Part shown: piece by piece, positions 34,695-45,797 of the stretch | Position numbering within the stretch: the first letter of the stretch is position 1 | Layout of the letters: each line of letters opens with the position of its first letter | NCBI GenBank assembly: GCA_900312665.1 | Contig: ONZQ02000001.1 | Coordinates: 1,925,677-1,989,676 of the forward strand | Length of the DNA stretch: 64,000 nt | Direction: 5' to 3' | Origin: Cephalotrichum gorgonifer | Lineage: Eukaryota; Ascomycota; Sordariomycetes; Microascales; Microascaceae | Translations under genes and position numbers: made by a program | The notes under the pieces: generated by a model | What the model was told of the DNA's origin: nothing | The model's database searches: none | Seen by the model: only the letters and a program-made list of their open reading frames with translations

Positions 34695-36574
34695 AGGTGA
34701 CAATGGGTGGGGAATATGTGCTGGGGCTGTACTGTACGTAGTTGCTCATTTTCTTAAAAGGGATTTTTGGGTGCCGTTATTGTTTGATGATGGGCCGCAT
34801 AGCAAGAGACTTGATTTTTTTTTAACAAACGCCACAATCTCCATGTCGTCAACACTGTGGGTCAAGTTCCGCGTTGTCGGTGTCTTAGATGGACCCATGC
34901 GTCTCATTTATGATAGGGTCCTGGCGTCGCTGTGAGACTTGTCACGGGTGGTTGACATCTCGGCGGCCAGGCCAGGCCAGGCCCGCCCACCATCCGGGAT
35001 TCTGGGCTTCACGGCGTCAGTGTCAGAGGGCAAGGACCAATTGCCGGACTTGATTTCATAACCCGGTATGTTTCAGACAGCTTACGGAGTACGAGTACAT
35101 TGTTCCCGAGTAGAGGCGTACCCTATGTAGAAGACCGAGGCGCTAGCCAGGATATCTACACTAACGGCGGGCTTCCAATGCGAGGAGGTCTGGTCCGCCC
35201 TGTTCAGAAGGACGCCACCATCCAAGCCCGAACGAGGCAAGTAAGAGCGAAGAATGAGATTCTAAGAAGAAGATGAGGGGAGGGGTCTCCAATCGCCGAA
35301 AAGAGGAGAGTAGGGTGGGTGGTGCTTGGTAGTACTAACGGGCACTGTGGTAACCCGTGATGTAGGACGAGGCAAGGGACGGCTTGATGGTGACCTTTCA
35401 GTTGGTGCTGGCAGTGATTCCTCATTTGCCCCTCCGTACGCCAGGCCGCAGCCGCGCGCGGGTATCGTTGCCCTCTGCTTCTTGCCCTCTGCTTCTCCAG
35501 GCAGTACAAAGGCCTCCAATACCAAGCTTCAAGGCGATGGATGGCCACGTGGGCGGCGGCCATCTTGACTAGGCGGGGCCACGGACATCGGCCTTCCATA
35601 GATGGCAGCATTTGCGCAGTAGTAACATAATATCCGAGAATGATCCTGGGCGAGACTGTAGCGGCCGGAAATGAAGACACCGAGTTTATGGAGCACCGTA
35701 GGTAGTACCCGTGCTCGGAGTACGGGCCATAGGACAGAAAGCATCGGGAGGTTTGCCGTTGCAAGGGAAACAAAAGTGCACGAAAGAGGTGAACGACGAG
35801 ACCCGAGGCCCGGGGCCCACCATCTTCGGCTGACCGGGCCTTCTCGGTTGTTCCGAGCGGGCAGTGCCTTCCCAGATTCGAGCTGGTCACCACCAAGTCG
35901 CTCCTCCTCCTCGCTCCTTCCGCGACGGATCTCCCACGAGGACCGGCCAGGTGCGGCCTCCAACGGTGGAGGTATCAGATGTAGCCCGGAAAGGAACCCG
36001 GGAAGTACCAACCAATAAATTGCGAATCCGCAGATCCATCAAGCCTAGCGCACTTCCACATCGAAGTGCGAAGTGTGGGCGGGTGGTGGTGGGTGGCCGG
36101 GTGCGAACAGGCATAACCCATCAACTTCCCCTCCCCCTTCCGTCCGTCCCCGCTTGAGTCCGTCTAATATTATTAGTGTGGTGGCCATGTTGAATGGCGT
36201 ACCTTCCCTCGTGCGGCGGCGGCGGGTTCTATCCGCAGTCGACATCGGTACCTCCCGCTCACCCCCACAGCATGTGTACATTTTGCTACAAGGCGAAACC
36301 TGAGCAATGACCTACTCTTCCCACCCTCCCCTACATCACGCATGCTTTCCTAGGGTAGCCGCTCTTGTAAATCACAAGGAGCTCACAAGGACGGATAAAG
36401 AAGGAGACGGGGGGCGGGGGTGTGGACAGGTTCAGATCGCAGGACTCCTTCCCGAGAGTCTGCTTCTGGACTTGGAAGGCGCCATTGTCACAATACGGAC
36501 TCGAGGAAAGAGGGACTAGGGGAGCCAAGATAGGTTGCCCATCCTCGGTCGGCTTGCGGAACTCTGTCGTTCGT

Positions 36575-36596
36575 GTACTCGTACGGGTACGAGTAC
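36575..36596. repeat. three overlapping GTAC-NN-GTAC palindromes
   Basis: GTACTCGTAC (36575-36584), GTACGGGTAC (36581-36590) and GTACGAGTAC (36587-36596) share their GTAC ends, forming a ladder with a 6-base period. A second pair, GTACAAGTAC and GTACTCGTAC, overlaps in the same way at 36805-36820. Confidence 0.9.
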
Positions 36597-36719
36597 GAAG
36601 TGGCGCGACAGATCCCAACTTCGGCATGTACGTAGGCGTATTGCACTGTGGAAATGAAAATGCCACTCTGGGGTTTCCACATCTACTCCACCGTCCATCC
36701 CATCATCGACTTTCAAGCG

Positions 36720-36748
36720 CCGCATGCGTCGCATGCGTCGCATCCATC
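36720..36748. repeat. short tandem repeat of CGCATGCGT
   Basis: Two exact copies of the self-complementary-rich unit CGCATGCGT, followed by a diverged third copy. It lies between the two GTAC palindrome ladders. Confidence 0.7.
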
Positions 36749-38459
36749 GTACCTCGCATCGTACACTTGCATGTACATTCCGTGCCTGCCCTGGTTCCGT
36801 ATTTGTACAAGTACTCGTACACCCGCAGAAATTACCTCCCCGAGGGTGGCATCCTTGTTCGTCCCAAGGTTGTTGCAAGGAGCTGTGACTTAATACTCAC
36901 TATTACTCGCACCACCGGCCGGCCCAGGCCGTCGTGGGTCGCGACCCATCAAGCTCGACGCTAAAGTCGATAGGCTGCGGATCATCAAAACCGGAGCCGC
37001 TCTTTCCCCAATTTGAAAGCTGCAAAGCGGGTGGGGGGATCAAGAGTGCACCGAAACGGTGACGGCACACTCGACGTAAAGCCACCAAACGTGCCCTGTG
37101 ACGTTGGTGATCAGTATTACTGCTTGGCTTGGCCCCGCCAAAGTAGCAAGCGCCTCCCCACCAGCCACTCAAGCCAGAGCGCTAGGCTCCCCTAGTGCCA
37201 CCCATGTTTCCACGCTCATACAAGTAGATGTCGCTGGCAATCCTCGCTTCTTTCCCCTCTTGGATGGAGCTACGAAACGCCTTTCAACCTCCACAGCTCC
37301 TGCAAGTATTATTACCTTAACGCCTGTTTTATGTGCTCGGTTAAGCCAATACCTCAAACCACAAGACCTTCCTAGGCGCCGACAAATGCCAGGGGAGATT
37401 TAGAAGGGGAAACGACACCCGAAACAAACAAACACACCGGGGAGGGCTGGATCGGTCTTTCCTTGAACCTTGTCATTCCCTCCTCCCGAGCCGCTTTGTT
37501 TCTGTTTCTGCTACTGGGTGCTTAGTGCCCGCTTCCTCATCCATGACCGACCGAAAAAGGAACGGGTATCGCGAAAAGAATACATAAGCAACCAAGCGCT
37601 TGCTCGGGGAGCATCTCAAGGCGTTCCTTCGTCACAATCCATCTCCTCTGCTGCCTACACTGCACCTGCCACTTTACTCTCCCCGAGTTCATGACGGAAT
37701 AGGTACTTTAGCACCACATCGGAAAGTACGGAGTACAAGTAAGGGGAGAGAGGGTCTTTCCGCCACGGGCCAGAAACCCTGACAGGTACCTGCACATTAA
37801 GCAAGCTGCTAACTGGGCCGGGGGGGTCTTTCCTCTTTCCTGGTAATCGACGCAACACACCTTCCCCGCGGCCTCGCCCTCACCTGCCTTTTGGCTCCTC
37901 CTTTGGCCCCTCGTTACCTCGCCTCTTGGCTTTCTTATCACACCAGCCAAAATTGCACCTCCCCCCCCCGTCGTCACCTCCCCAAAAATTGCTTCACCTT
38001 GTCGTCGGCTACGAGAAGCCATACGAGACAAACCATTTCTTTCCCTTGGCTTTTTTCGCCTGTTTCCGTTCGACTGTCCGGCGTGGAAGTAACTTCTGCC
38101 CACTACAGTTGTGTCCACGCCGCCTAGCTCCTCCGATTTAATACCCCACCTACCACCGATCTCTGGGCCATCTGCGCATCCCAAGTCTGCACCAGCTTCC
38201 CTTCCGTTTGCGACTCGTCCTGCCAGCAACCGTTGTCGCTCCTACGCTGAAGCATTTCCTTGCGCGACTATCTCCCCGAAATACCTTCGCCGACAACTTA
38301 CGTGATCTACTTTAATACGCTGGGCGTCTGAGCTCTTTCCAACCCTCCGCGCCCCCCACTATCGCACCCTCATCGTCATCATCGTCGGCTCCGTAGCCTA
38401 TCCCGGTCTCTACCTCACCCACCGTTGCGACGTAACTCTGGGAGAAGAAGATATATACG

Positions 38460-39481
38460 ATGGCGCAGCTAGTTAAGAAGGTGTACGACTGGCTGCTGAG
38501 AACCTTCTGGTGAGTCAAGAGGCTTTGTTTGTTGCGTGCACCTTGTCGGACACCGTCGCCTGCAGAGACGCTTTTCTACTCTGTCGAGAGCTTCCGCAAG
38601 GGGCCTATAACGAGAGGTGCAAGGCTACCAAAACTTGGGAGCGGGGGTCGTTGACTGACAGATGGGCGTGTAGGGCAACAGAGATGGATATCACCATGGT
38701 CGGCTTGCAAAACGCGGGCAAGACGTCCCTCCTCAGAGTACTTTCGGTATGTGTTGCCGAAAGCCCGTCTCCACCCCAAGATTCCCGACTCCCCATCGCC
38801 TTTTGACTGTTCGCATTCCCCCGTTCGGTGCCTCTCTGTGACTTGAATACTTTTGCGTCGTGAGACCGGGCTAACCAGTTTGTCGTCCTTGGTAGGGTGG
38901 AGAATTCACGATCGAGTAAGCCGCTTTCCCTTTCGCCTATAACCCGACGCCGAGTCTGGGGTCGAGCGCGCCCCCTCCTGATACACGACCCCCGAAGGGT
39001 CCCCGCCCGATGCTTGCCCCTTGTAGGTTCGTTCGGCTGCTGGCATCCTCGGCTGACCAAGATCTTGTGTAGCACTATCCCGACGGTTGGGTTCAACATG
39101 AAGCGGGTGCAACGAGGTCACGTTACACTAAAATGTTGGGATATTGGTGGCCAGCCCCGTTTCCGAACAATGTGGGAGAGGTACTGCCGCGGGGTGGACG
39201 CCATAGTATTCATTGTTGACATGGCGGATCCTGACGTTCTCCCGGTCGCGAAGGACGAGCTTCATTCCCTGATGGAGGAACGGACACTTCGTGGCATCCC
39301 TCTCCTTGTGCTAGGTAACAAGTCAGACCTACCGCAGAGGTTATCAGTGGATGAATTAATCGACGAGCTCAACTTGGGGGAGATTGGCCACCGGGAAGTG
39401 TCCTGTTACGGCATCAGCGCCAAGGAGGAGACCAATCTGGAGGCGGTCCTCGAGTGGCTCGTGAAGTGGTCAAATAAATGA
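38460..39481 (+). CDS. ARL8: ARL8-type small GTPase, 4 exons including a 20-base exon
   Basis: Exons 38460-38509, 38674-38746, 38896-38915 and 39073-39481 join in frame to 183 residues, matching the usual ARL8 length of about 186. ARL8 is an ARF-like GTPase that in animals sits on lysosomes and controls their movement and fusion. The role in filamentous fungi is less clear, with the vacuole/endosome being the likely site. The sequence shows the P-loop GLQNAGKTS, switch I TIPTVGFNMK, switch II WDIGGQPRFRTMWERYCRG and the NKSD base-specificity motif. The N-terminus (MAQLVKKVYDWLLRTFW) is an amphipathic helix without the Gly-2 myristoylation site of ARFs, as in ARL8. Exon 3 encodes only GGEFTI and part of the next codon. 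Branch sites CTAAC and CTGAC precede exons 3 and 4. Confidence 0.94.
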
Positions 39482-41610
39482 GCGGCGTATACCACGGACA
39501 TGGCGGGACAATAGACGTCTTGCTGGAGCAATGGTGGCCGCAGGTTTGACGGACGAGGGAGTCTCTCCTGGGGATTCTTCTCGCGACTGGTTGCAAGGCA
39601 AGAGATTCAGGCGGAGCGCTTGCTGGGGGGCGGGGGGGGTTGGCCGGGAGCTGGGGTTCCTGCCGAATAATGCGACTCCACATCTTCGGCAGTCTCCCGC
39701 CAGATGACCCGTTCCCTGCCCTCTCCCGTTTCCCGTTTCCCGCGTCCCGTGTCCCGTGGCGGTTGGGGCAGGCGGATAGCAATCTCCTATTCTCGTGTTT
39801 CCCTTTCCTTCATCGGCCGGTTGCCAAGAGAAGAGATCCACTTGGATCTGGACGGCGACCGGTGGCGCCTTGATACACTGATATATATCTTCTTCTCTCA
39901 CGAGTTCATGAAGGCGGGTGGGGTCATCGGTAACGGGTCCCTTGGCATACAGCGGACCGGAGCGACTCCGTGGACAAGGCGGCTTTAGTGTTTTTCCCCT
40001 TCTTCTCCTTTCGAATTATTTTCCTCGGCGGCGGCGAATACCCCTTTCTCGGCATGTTTGGGCGGGTTGGAGTCGGTGCCATGCATTGTCCTTTTGAGCG
40101 GGAGGCCTTCCAGTGTATTGACAGGACTAGCGGGGTATGTCTCGAGCTTCCCGCGATTGTTTCTAGTCGGAGCCCTTTGCTTTCCTGGCTTCCAGTGTCA
40201 CAGTTGTCTTGGATCACACGCTTGTTCGAGGTGGATTTTCTTGTCTCATGTTTCCGTGATCTCGGTTAGGGATGGTATCGCAGACGACGGTTCGCGTTGG
40301 CGCGCAGGAGGTCGGCTCATGGTTGAGGGAGGACCATGGTGCGTGCTTCGAGACAGCAGGACGGGAGTGCCCTTGCAATTTTGATGTTAGCTAGGTGCGA
40401 AGAGCACTCGTGCAATGACGCGTGAACTTCTGAAACTCATGAATGATGAACGTTTGGACTCTTCTGCGTAAGGCTATATTTGAAAATGGCGGCCGGAGAT
40501 TGAAAGGGAGTATCCTCCTCGGGGCGATGGGGGAGGGTGGGGGTCGTGGGCAGGGAGTGGTTGGTGCCCATAAGAGGTCAAATTGACGAGAACAACAAGC
40601 TTGAGGATTTTCCTACCCGCTCGCTGTGTTAGTGCGAGGTGAGGTGAGGGAGGGGTGGTGAGTGGAGGTGGAGAGTGGAGGGTGGTGAATGGTGGGTGGG
40701 TGGGTGGAATGATGGCGGCTACATGAAATTGAAGTTCAGTGGGTAGAGCGGTCGGGGGCCGGTCAGGAAGTGCGCAGATGGGAATGAATAAAAGGAGTGA
40801 GCAAGAGTTAAAGAGAAGAGAGGAGTATACCCAGTTTTACATGTTTTAAGAGTGAATTGAAAGGGAGAAAGAGGGAAGAGACATGCGGGAGGAAGGCGGA
40901 CGAGCAGAGGTTCAAATGACAACTGGCAGTTGATGGAGGGGGCTGCACACGGGCCACTTGATGCGTTGGCCAACTCATCGGCGCAGGTACTCCACGTCAA
41001 GGGAAGGGAAGGGAACGAGCGGAAGGGGATAAAAGGATGGGGAAGCAGGGTGTGCGGTTTCTCGACTCCAGAGTTCCCCCTTACAAGTGCGAGCATTAAG
41101 AGGATTCTCTTCATTCGCTCATTTTCTCTCTTGTTGTTCTTCTGATAGCAAAAACAGAAGTCTGTTTTGATTTACTTGCCGTTATTGTCGTCTGCCCTTT
41201 TCGGAAGACTTTTTACTCGGACAGATTTCATGGCGATGGTGGTGGTGGTTTGCTGGGGAGGGGATGGGTGTGGGTGGGTGGGGGAAGTTCTGCGCTCGAA
41301 CGAGCACCTCGCACCGCAGTGTATGAGAGAGTGAGGCGATACGTAGCTGGGAGCTCCAAGTACGATCGAAGTGTGGCGATCACCATCTCACATCTCACCT
41401 ATTATTTTACTCCTGTCGTGTCTCTGCGCCTATGCGACATCGTAGAAACCCCCCTTCCGGCGCCTACTTGTACAAGGAGGTACTCGTGTAAATACGTTTT
41501 CACTAGCCTCTGCGTCCTCTCCACCTTTAATCTATGACTTACTCCCGAACCGGACTAATTCATGCAGATTTGGGGACGGAAAGACGAAGATTGGGATGGC
41601 GAGGAGGGGA

Positions 41611-41631
41611 AATGGTAATGGTAATGGTAAT
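41611..41631. repeat. GGTAAT hexamer repeat
   Basis: Three to four near-perfect tandem copies of GGTAAT in non-coding DNA. Confidence 0.8.
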
Positions 41632-41901
41632 AGTACTGGTGTTGGTGGGTGTGGTTGTAAGTGTCCATACTGGATGCTGGATATTAGATGGGAGCGGGAA
41701 GATGCGTGGACGGAAGCGCCAGTGCGAGAGATCGAGGCGGCTACCATACTCGCTGGGTGGGGAGTTTTCTTGGCTCGTGTGGGTGGGTTTAATATGCCTA
41801 CATGTATGTAGAGTACGGAGAATGGAGTATTACAAGAATTGAAGTTGTTACGCGCTGGGATGGAACAACCAGCCAGCACGAGCCCGTGATATCCTCTACC
41901 C

Positions 41902-41960
41902 TCTTCTTCTTCTTCTTCTTCTTCCTCCTCCTCTTCTTTCCTTGCCCTTCTTTTTTTTTT
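41902..41960. repeat. CTT/CCT trinucleotide tract with T10
   Basis: CTT repeated about seven times, then CCT repeats, then pyrimidine-rich sequence ending in T10. It is a simple-sequence repeat in the region upstream of threonine aldolase. Confidence 0.85.
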
Positions 41961-42641
41961 CATCACGCGATAGGTAGGGAGGGGCGTGTAGATACTCGTA
42001 CTTGTTTTCTGGTGGGAGAAAGAGTTCGGGGGTTGGGGTTGGGGGGTGGTGGCCACTTTAAGTTGATGCGCTGGCAGCGTCTGAGTGGAAGATGGGTCCT
42101 GAGAGGGTGATGAGAAAGGGACGGGATGCAACGGGACGGACGGCGGAGCGATCGGTCACCCTGCAGGTGGTCCGCATACTGGTACTTGTCGTGTATAATA
42201 ATAGATTTGCATCGTATGTACACGTCAAGGACGGGGACGAGGATGACCGACGCATCTGGGCTGGCTCTCAGATGGTCTGGTTCTGGTTCGTACACCCAGA
42301 CGCATCGAGCGCACGAGTATTGTTGGTCCTTAGTACTCCGTATAAATCATGTTTGTTCGTTCAGCTGCAAGCAGACCTACGAGCAGCCACGAAATGGTCG
42401 CTATCTGTCCGGCGCCCGCCCCACGTTGGTGCTAGCGCGGTACTAGAATGCTTGTAGGCCGAAATGCCCCACCAAGACAAACAACACCTTCCCCGCTCAC
42501 TCACGCCGAGGCCAACCGCAACACGCGACGCATGAGTCTTCCAAGCTGCAAGGTACAAACTACTCTCAGAGCAGAGCTCTCCCAAAGACGTTACTGGCCT
42601 TTCTTGCCCTTGCCCACTCTGCTTCCCGCCCCCGGGAAGCA

Positions 42642-44174
42642 ATGCGTCTCTCACCAGCAGCCTATCGCATGTATAGGCTGAGACCAAGTGCCACCACCCT
42701 CAACAGCATAACTTGTGTATCAAGAAGGATCCATCACCCACGGCTTAACATGTCCTCACGTGCGACTAGCAAAGTTGGCCAGAGCGAGGCGACGGCGGCT
42801 TTTAGCGGGTCTACGACGCAGCAAACTGCCTCCGGCCCGGATGGAAGCCGACCCGTCAATGGGTGGGCTGGGCACAAGGGGCCTGGTGGCTTTGACTTAC
42901 GGAGTGAGTACCTCCCGATGATGACCCTATGCGCCCCATCTCGCCTCCGCTGCCCCTCGGTCCATCCTACGATCGGCCTATACTTACGCTTATCCGAGGC
43001 GATACTGCCACGACTCCCACACCGTCTATGCTAGAGGCTATCCAGTCCTGCACGCTCCTGGATGACGTCTTGCAGGAGAACCTGGCGACAAACGACCTCG
43101 AGGCCCACGTGGCGGCGCTGTCAGGGAAGGAGGATGGGCTCTTCGTCCTGTCGGGGACCATGGGCAACCAGCTAGCCTTGAGGTCTCTGCTGGTCCAGCC
43201 GCCCCACGCCGTGCTGTGCGACAGCCGGTCTCATGTCATGTGCTACGAGGCGGGCGGGTGAGTAGTCCCAGTCCCCTATTCTCAACCATCCCATCCAGAC
43301 CCACCGACTCGTTCATCGCTGTACGGCCCAGGAACCTGACACACGCCGGGATGATATCAGCGTCGCAACCCTCAGTGGCGCCCTCGTGCAGGCCGTCACC
43401 CCCTCCAACGGTATCCACCTCACGCTGGAAGACGTGAAGAAGCACGCCGTCCTTACCGACGACGTGCACGACTGCCCCACCAAGGTCATATCCCTCGAGA
43501 ACACCCTCAACGGCATGATCATGCCCCTCTCCGAGCTGCAGCGCATCTCGGCGTTCGCGAGGGAGCACGGGATCAAGGTCCACTGCGACGGCGCGAGGCT
43601 GTGGGAGGCCGTCGCGGCGGGGGCGGGCAGCCTGTCGGACTTCTGCAAGAACTTCGACACGGCTAGCCTGTGCTTCTCGAAGGGGCTGGGGGCCCCGATC
43701 GGGAGCATCCTCGTCGGGGACCGGGACGTGCTAAAGAGGGCCAGGTGGGTGAGGAAGTCGATCGGGGGCGGGCTGAGGCAGGGCGGTGTGGTCACCGCCG
43801 CGGCGAGGGTGGCCGTCGACGAGACGTTCGGGAGGGGCCCCAACGGGGAGGGCGGGCTGCTGGGCCTGTCTCACGAGACGGCGAGGAAGGTGGAGGGGAT
43901 ATGGGCGGGCATGGGCGGGAAGCTCGTCCACCCCGTGCAGACGAACATGTGCTGGCTGGACCTTGGGGCGACGGGATGCTCGGACGAGAGGTTTGTGGAG
44001 CTGGGACGCGCCGAGGGGCTGAAGCTCATGGGGGGGAGGCTCGTGATCAGCTATCAGGTCGCGCTCAACGAGGGCGACGTGCTTCCGAAGCTCGAGCGCG
44101 TGTTCAGGGCGGCGCTGGCGGAGAGGGACGGGCGGGAAGAGAAGGGGGAGGGTCGGACCTCGATGTATCAGTGA
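42642..44174 (+). CDS. GLY1: L-threonine aldolase (low-specificity, GLY1 type), 3 exons
   Basis: Exons 42642-42903, 42999-43257 and 43361-44174 join in frame to 444 residues. The junctions restore family sequence: FDLRSDTATTPTPSMLEAI and YEAGGVATLSGALVQAV. The enzyme is PLP-dependent and splits L-threonine into glycine and acetaldehyde, a source of glycine. Visible features are the N-terminal FDLRSD strand, GTMGNQLALR in the cofactor pocket, HCDGARLWEA with the PLP-contacting Asp, and CFSKGLGAPIGS carrying the Schiff-base lysine. About 85 residues precede the conserved domain. The first 37 (MRLSPAAYRMYRLRPSATT onwards) are rich in Arg and Ser and almost free of acidic residues, like a mitochondrial presequence. 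A second ATG (MSSRATSK, residue 37) could give a cytosolic form. Confidence 0.94.
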
Positions 44175-45797
44175 ATGGGGCGAGGTTCACGGAGGAATAA
44201 TATCATGTCACCAAACATGCGGACGACGAGGAGAAGGGGCATGTAAGTTGGTGGCAGGTGGATAAGGCGTTTTGTTTATCGCTCTCTTCTTTCTTCCTCT
44301 CTCTCGGCGAGACTCGGCCGCATTTCATCATTCGGCAGCAGGCGAAGTAGGCAGGAAGCCGAATCCGTGATGTACGGAGCAACCTAATGCGGGGACTCCG
44401 GTGGCCAGTAACGCATCAGGTCGGTAAGGGGCCAATTACAAGACACGGCCGGCACAGCAATCTCAACTGGGCCGATCGGGGTCGGGGTCGGGGTTGCCGG
44501 CGTATGCATTCATTCTTCCTTCCGCCTTGGATGCAAATGGCTTATGTTTATCCGAGGCAAGCAAGTACTTTGTATACTTTGCTACTTGCCGCAGACGATA
44601 CCCGCAAGCCAAGAAAGAGGAGGAAATCCAGCGTCAAGAAGCGGAAGGTGGGAAGGAGGGATCTGATGCAGGGCATCATCATGACATGGTGACGCGCCGA
44701 GAGTATGGCCGCTTCACTCCGCGCCATACCATACCGGGCTAAGCAAAGTAAGAGTGGCGGCGGGTGGGAAAAGCCTTACCTACCTCCCGAACGGGGGCTA
44801 AGCACCAACACAGACCGGGATCGGAAGATTTTCTCTCGGGTTTGGTCAGCTAGCTTGTACCGGCTGCAGGCTGCCATCGGCGATGGGGGAAGGAGGTAGG
44901 TAGTAGGCTTGTTTCTATTTCTTTGGGGTTTAATTTTGTTTCTTATTTTTATCCGTCTTCCTCTTTAGTCCCGGGCCTGGCCTGGCTGGTGTCAGAGACG
45001 CATACAGGTTAGGCCGATTCCCTCCAACGTACCGCACCGCCGTACTTGTACTCGGAGAAGGGCCGAACTGGAGCGCGCCGTTAATACGCATAATAATAGC
45101 GTGTACATAAGTGAGTGAGAACGCGGGGAACATCTCAATCTTCCGTCCGCTGCGGGGACTAACAACTAATGAAAAGTGTGGGGAACTAACTACCAGAGCT
45201 CGCCCCGCCCCAATGCAATGCAACGCCGCGGCCGAGTAGCTTTCGTCATCGTTTCCTCCGAAAGAGCTTGCTTATTTACCATGATCCCCACCAACCTCGC
45301 CACCGACTTCCAAGTTGACAAAAGCCATCGAGTCTTGGATGGCGAACCCAAAGACCGCATGGCGGGCGCCGATCCCAACGGGGTGATGATCTGCCCCCAA
45401 CCAAGCCAGAGGGCTTGTTTAGTTTTTTCCACTTGCCTCTTTCGGGTAGGTTTCTTCCCAAAGGCGAGGTTCACCGTCATCATCGGCGGCCCGGTTCTAG
45501 TATTATTTGCCATCCCTGGCCGGGGTGGATGGATGGATAATACCGGGTATCAAAATTGGAAGCCGGCGAGAGTAACGCAAGGATATATATACATGCATAA
45601 CAGATGAGCAACTCGTCAATTGGCGATTTTTGTCGGATGATTCCCCTCTCAGCTTCGTTGGGATCCATATATAGTATATAACCTACGAGCATGCCGCGAC
45701 TCGCGAGCTACTAGTGTTCATCGTCACCTTCTTACTCGGATAACCTCTCCAAACCTCCCCGTCTAATTCTCCACGCGCATACCATTGGCATTTGACA
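44175..45797. other. intergenic between threonine aldolase and trehalase
   Basis: No gene is supported. A GTACTTGTAC motif is at 45042-45051. TATA-like sequences are near 45587-45600 and 45664-45680, upstream of the trehalase start. Confidence 0.55.
45664..45680 (+). promoter_or_regulatory. TATA-like element upstream of trehalase
   Basis: A CATATATAGTATATAAC-like block about 120 bases before the trehalase ATG. A second ATATATAC lies about 70 bases further upstream. The spacing is plausible for a stress-inducible, TATA-containing promoter. No transcription start is known. Confidence 0.35.

Larger units (their letters stand above)
34695..38459. other. long intergenic region between RPA135 and ARL8
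   Basis: No gene is supported in 3.8 kb. The longest frame (35204-35896, minus) begins at TTG and shows no family features. The region is dense in GTAC-type palindromes: 35083-35098, 36575-36596, 36805-36820 and 37726-37736. It also has a GCATGCGTC-like tandem repeat near 36720-36748. The final kilobase is strongly pyrimidine-rich and is probably the ARL8 promoter and leader. Confidence 0.55.
39482..42641. other. long intergenic region between ARL8 and threonine aldolase
   Basis: No gene is supported in 3.2 kb. It contains G-rich GGTGGG-type sequence (40630-40700), GGTAAT hexamer repeats (41611-41631), a CTT tract with T10 (41902-41960) and TACTTGTAC/TACTCCGTA-type motifs near 41465, 41992 and 42332. 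A minus-strand frame (41532-42131) owes its length to the CTT tract, which encodes poly-Glu. Confidence 0.55.

Noticed and set aside
35204..35896. A 230-codon minus-strand frame between RPA135 and ARL8
   Set aside because: It starts at TTG and has no recognisable domain, and other frames overlap it on both strands.
41532..42131. A 199-codon minus-strand frame with a poly-Glu run
   Set aside because: The frame is kept open by a CTT/CCT microsatellite. The rest is Pro/Ser-rich low complexity.
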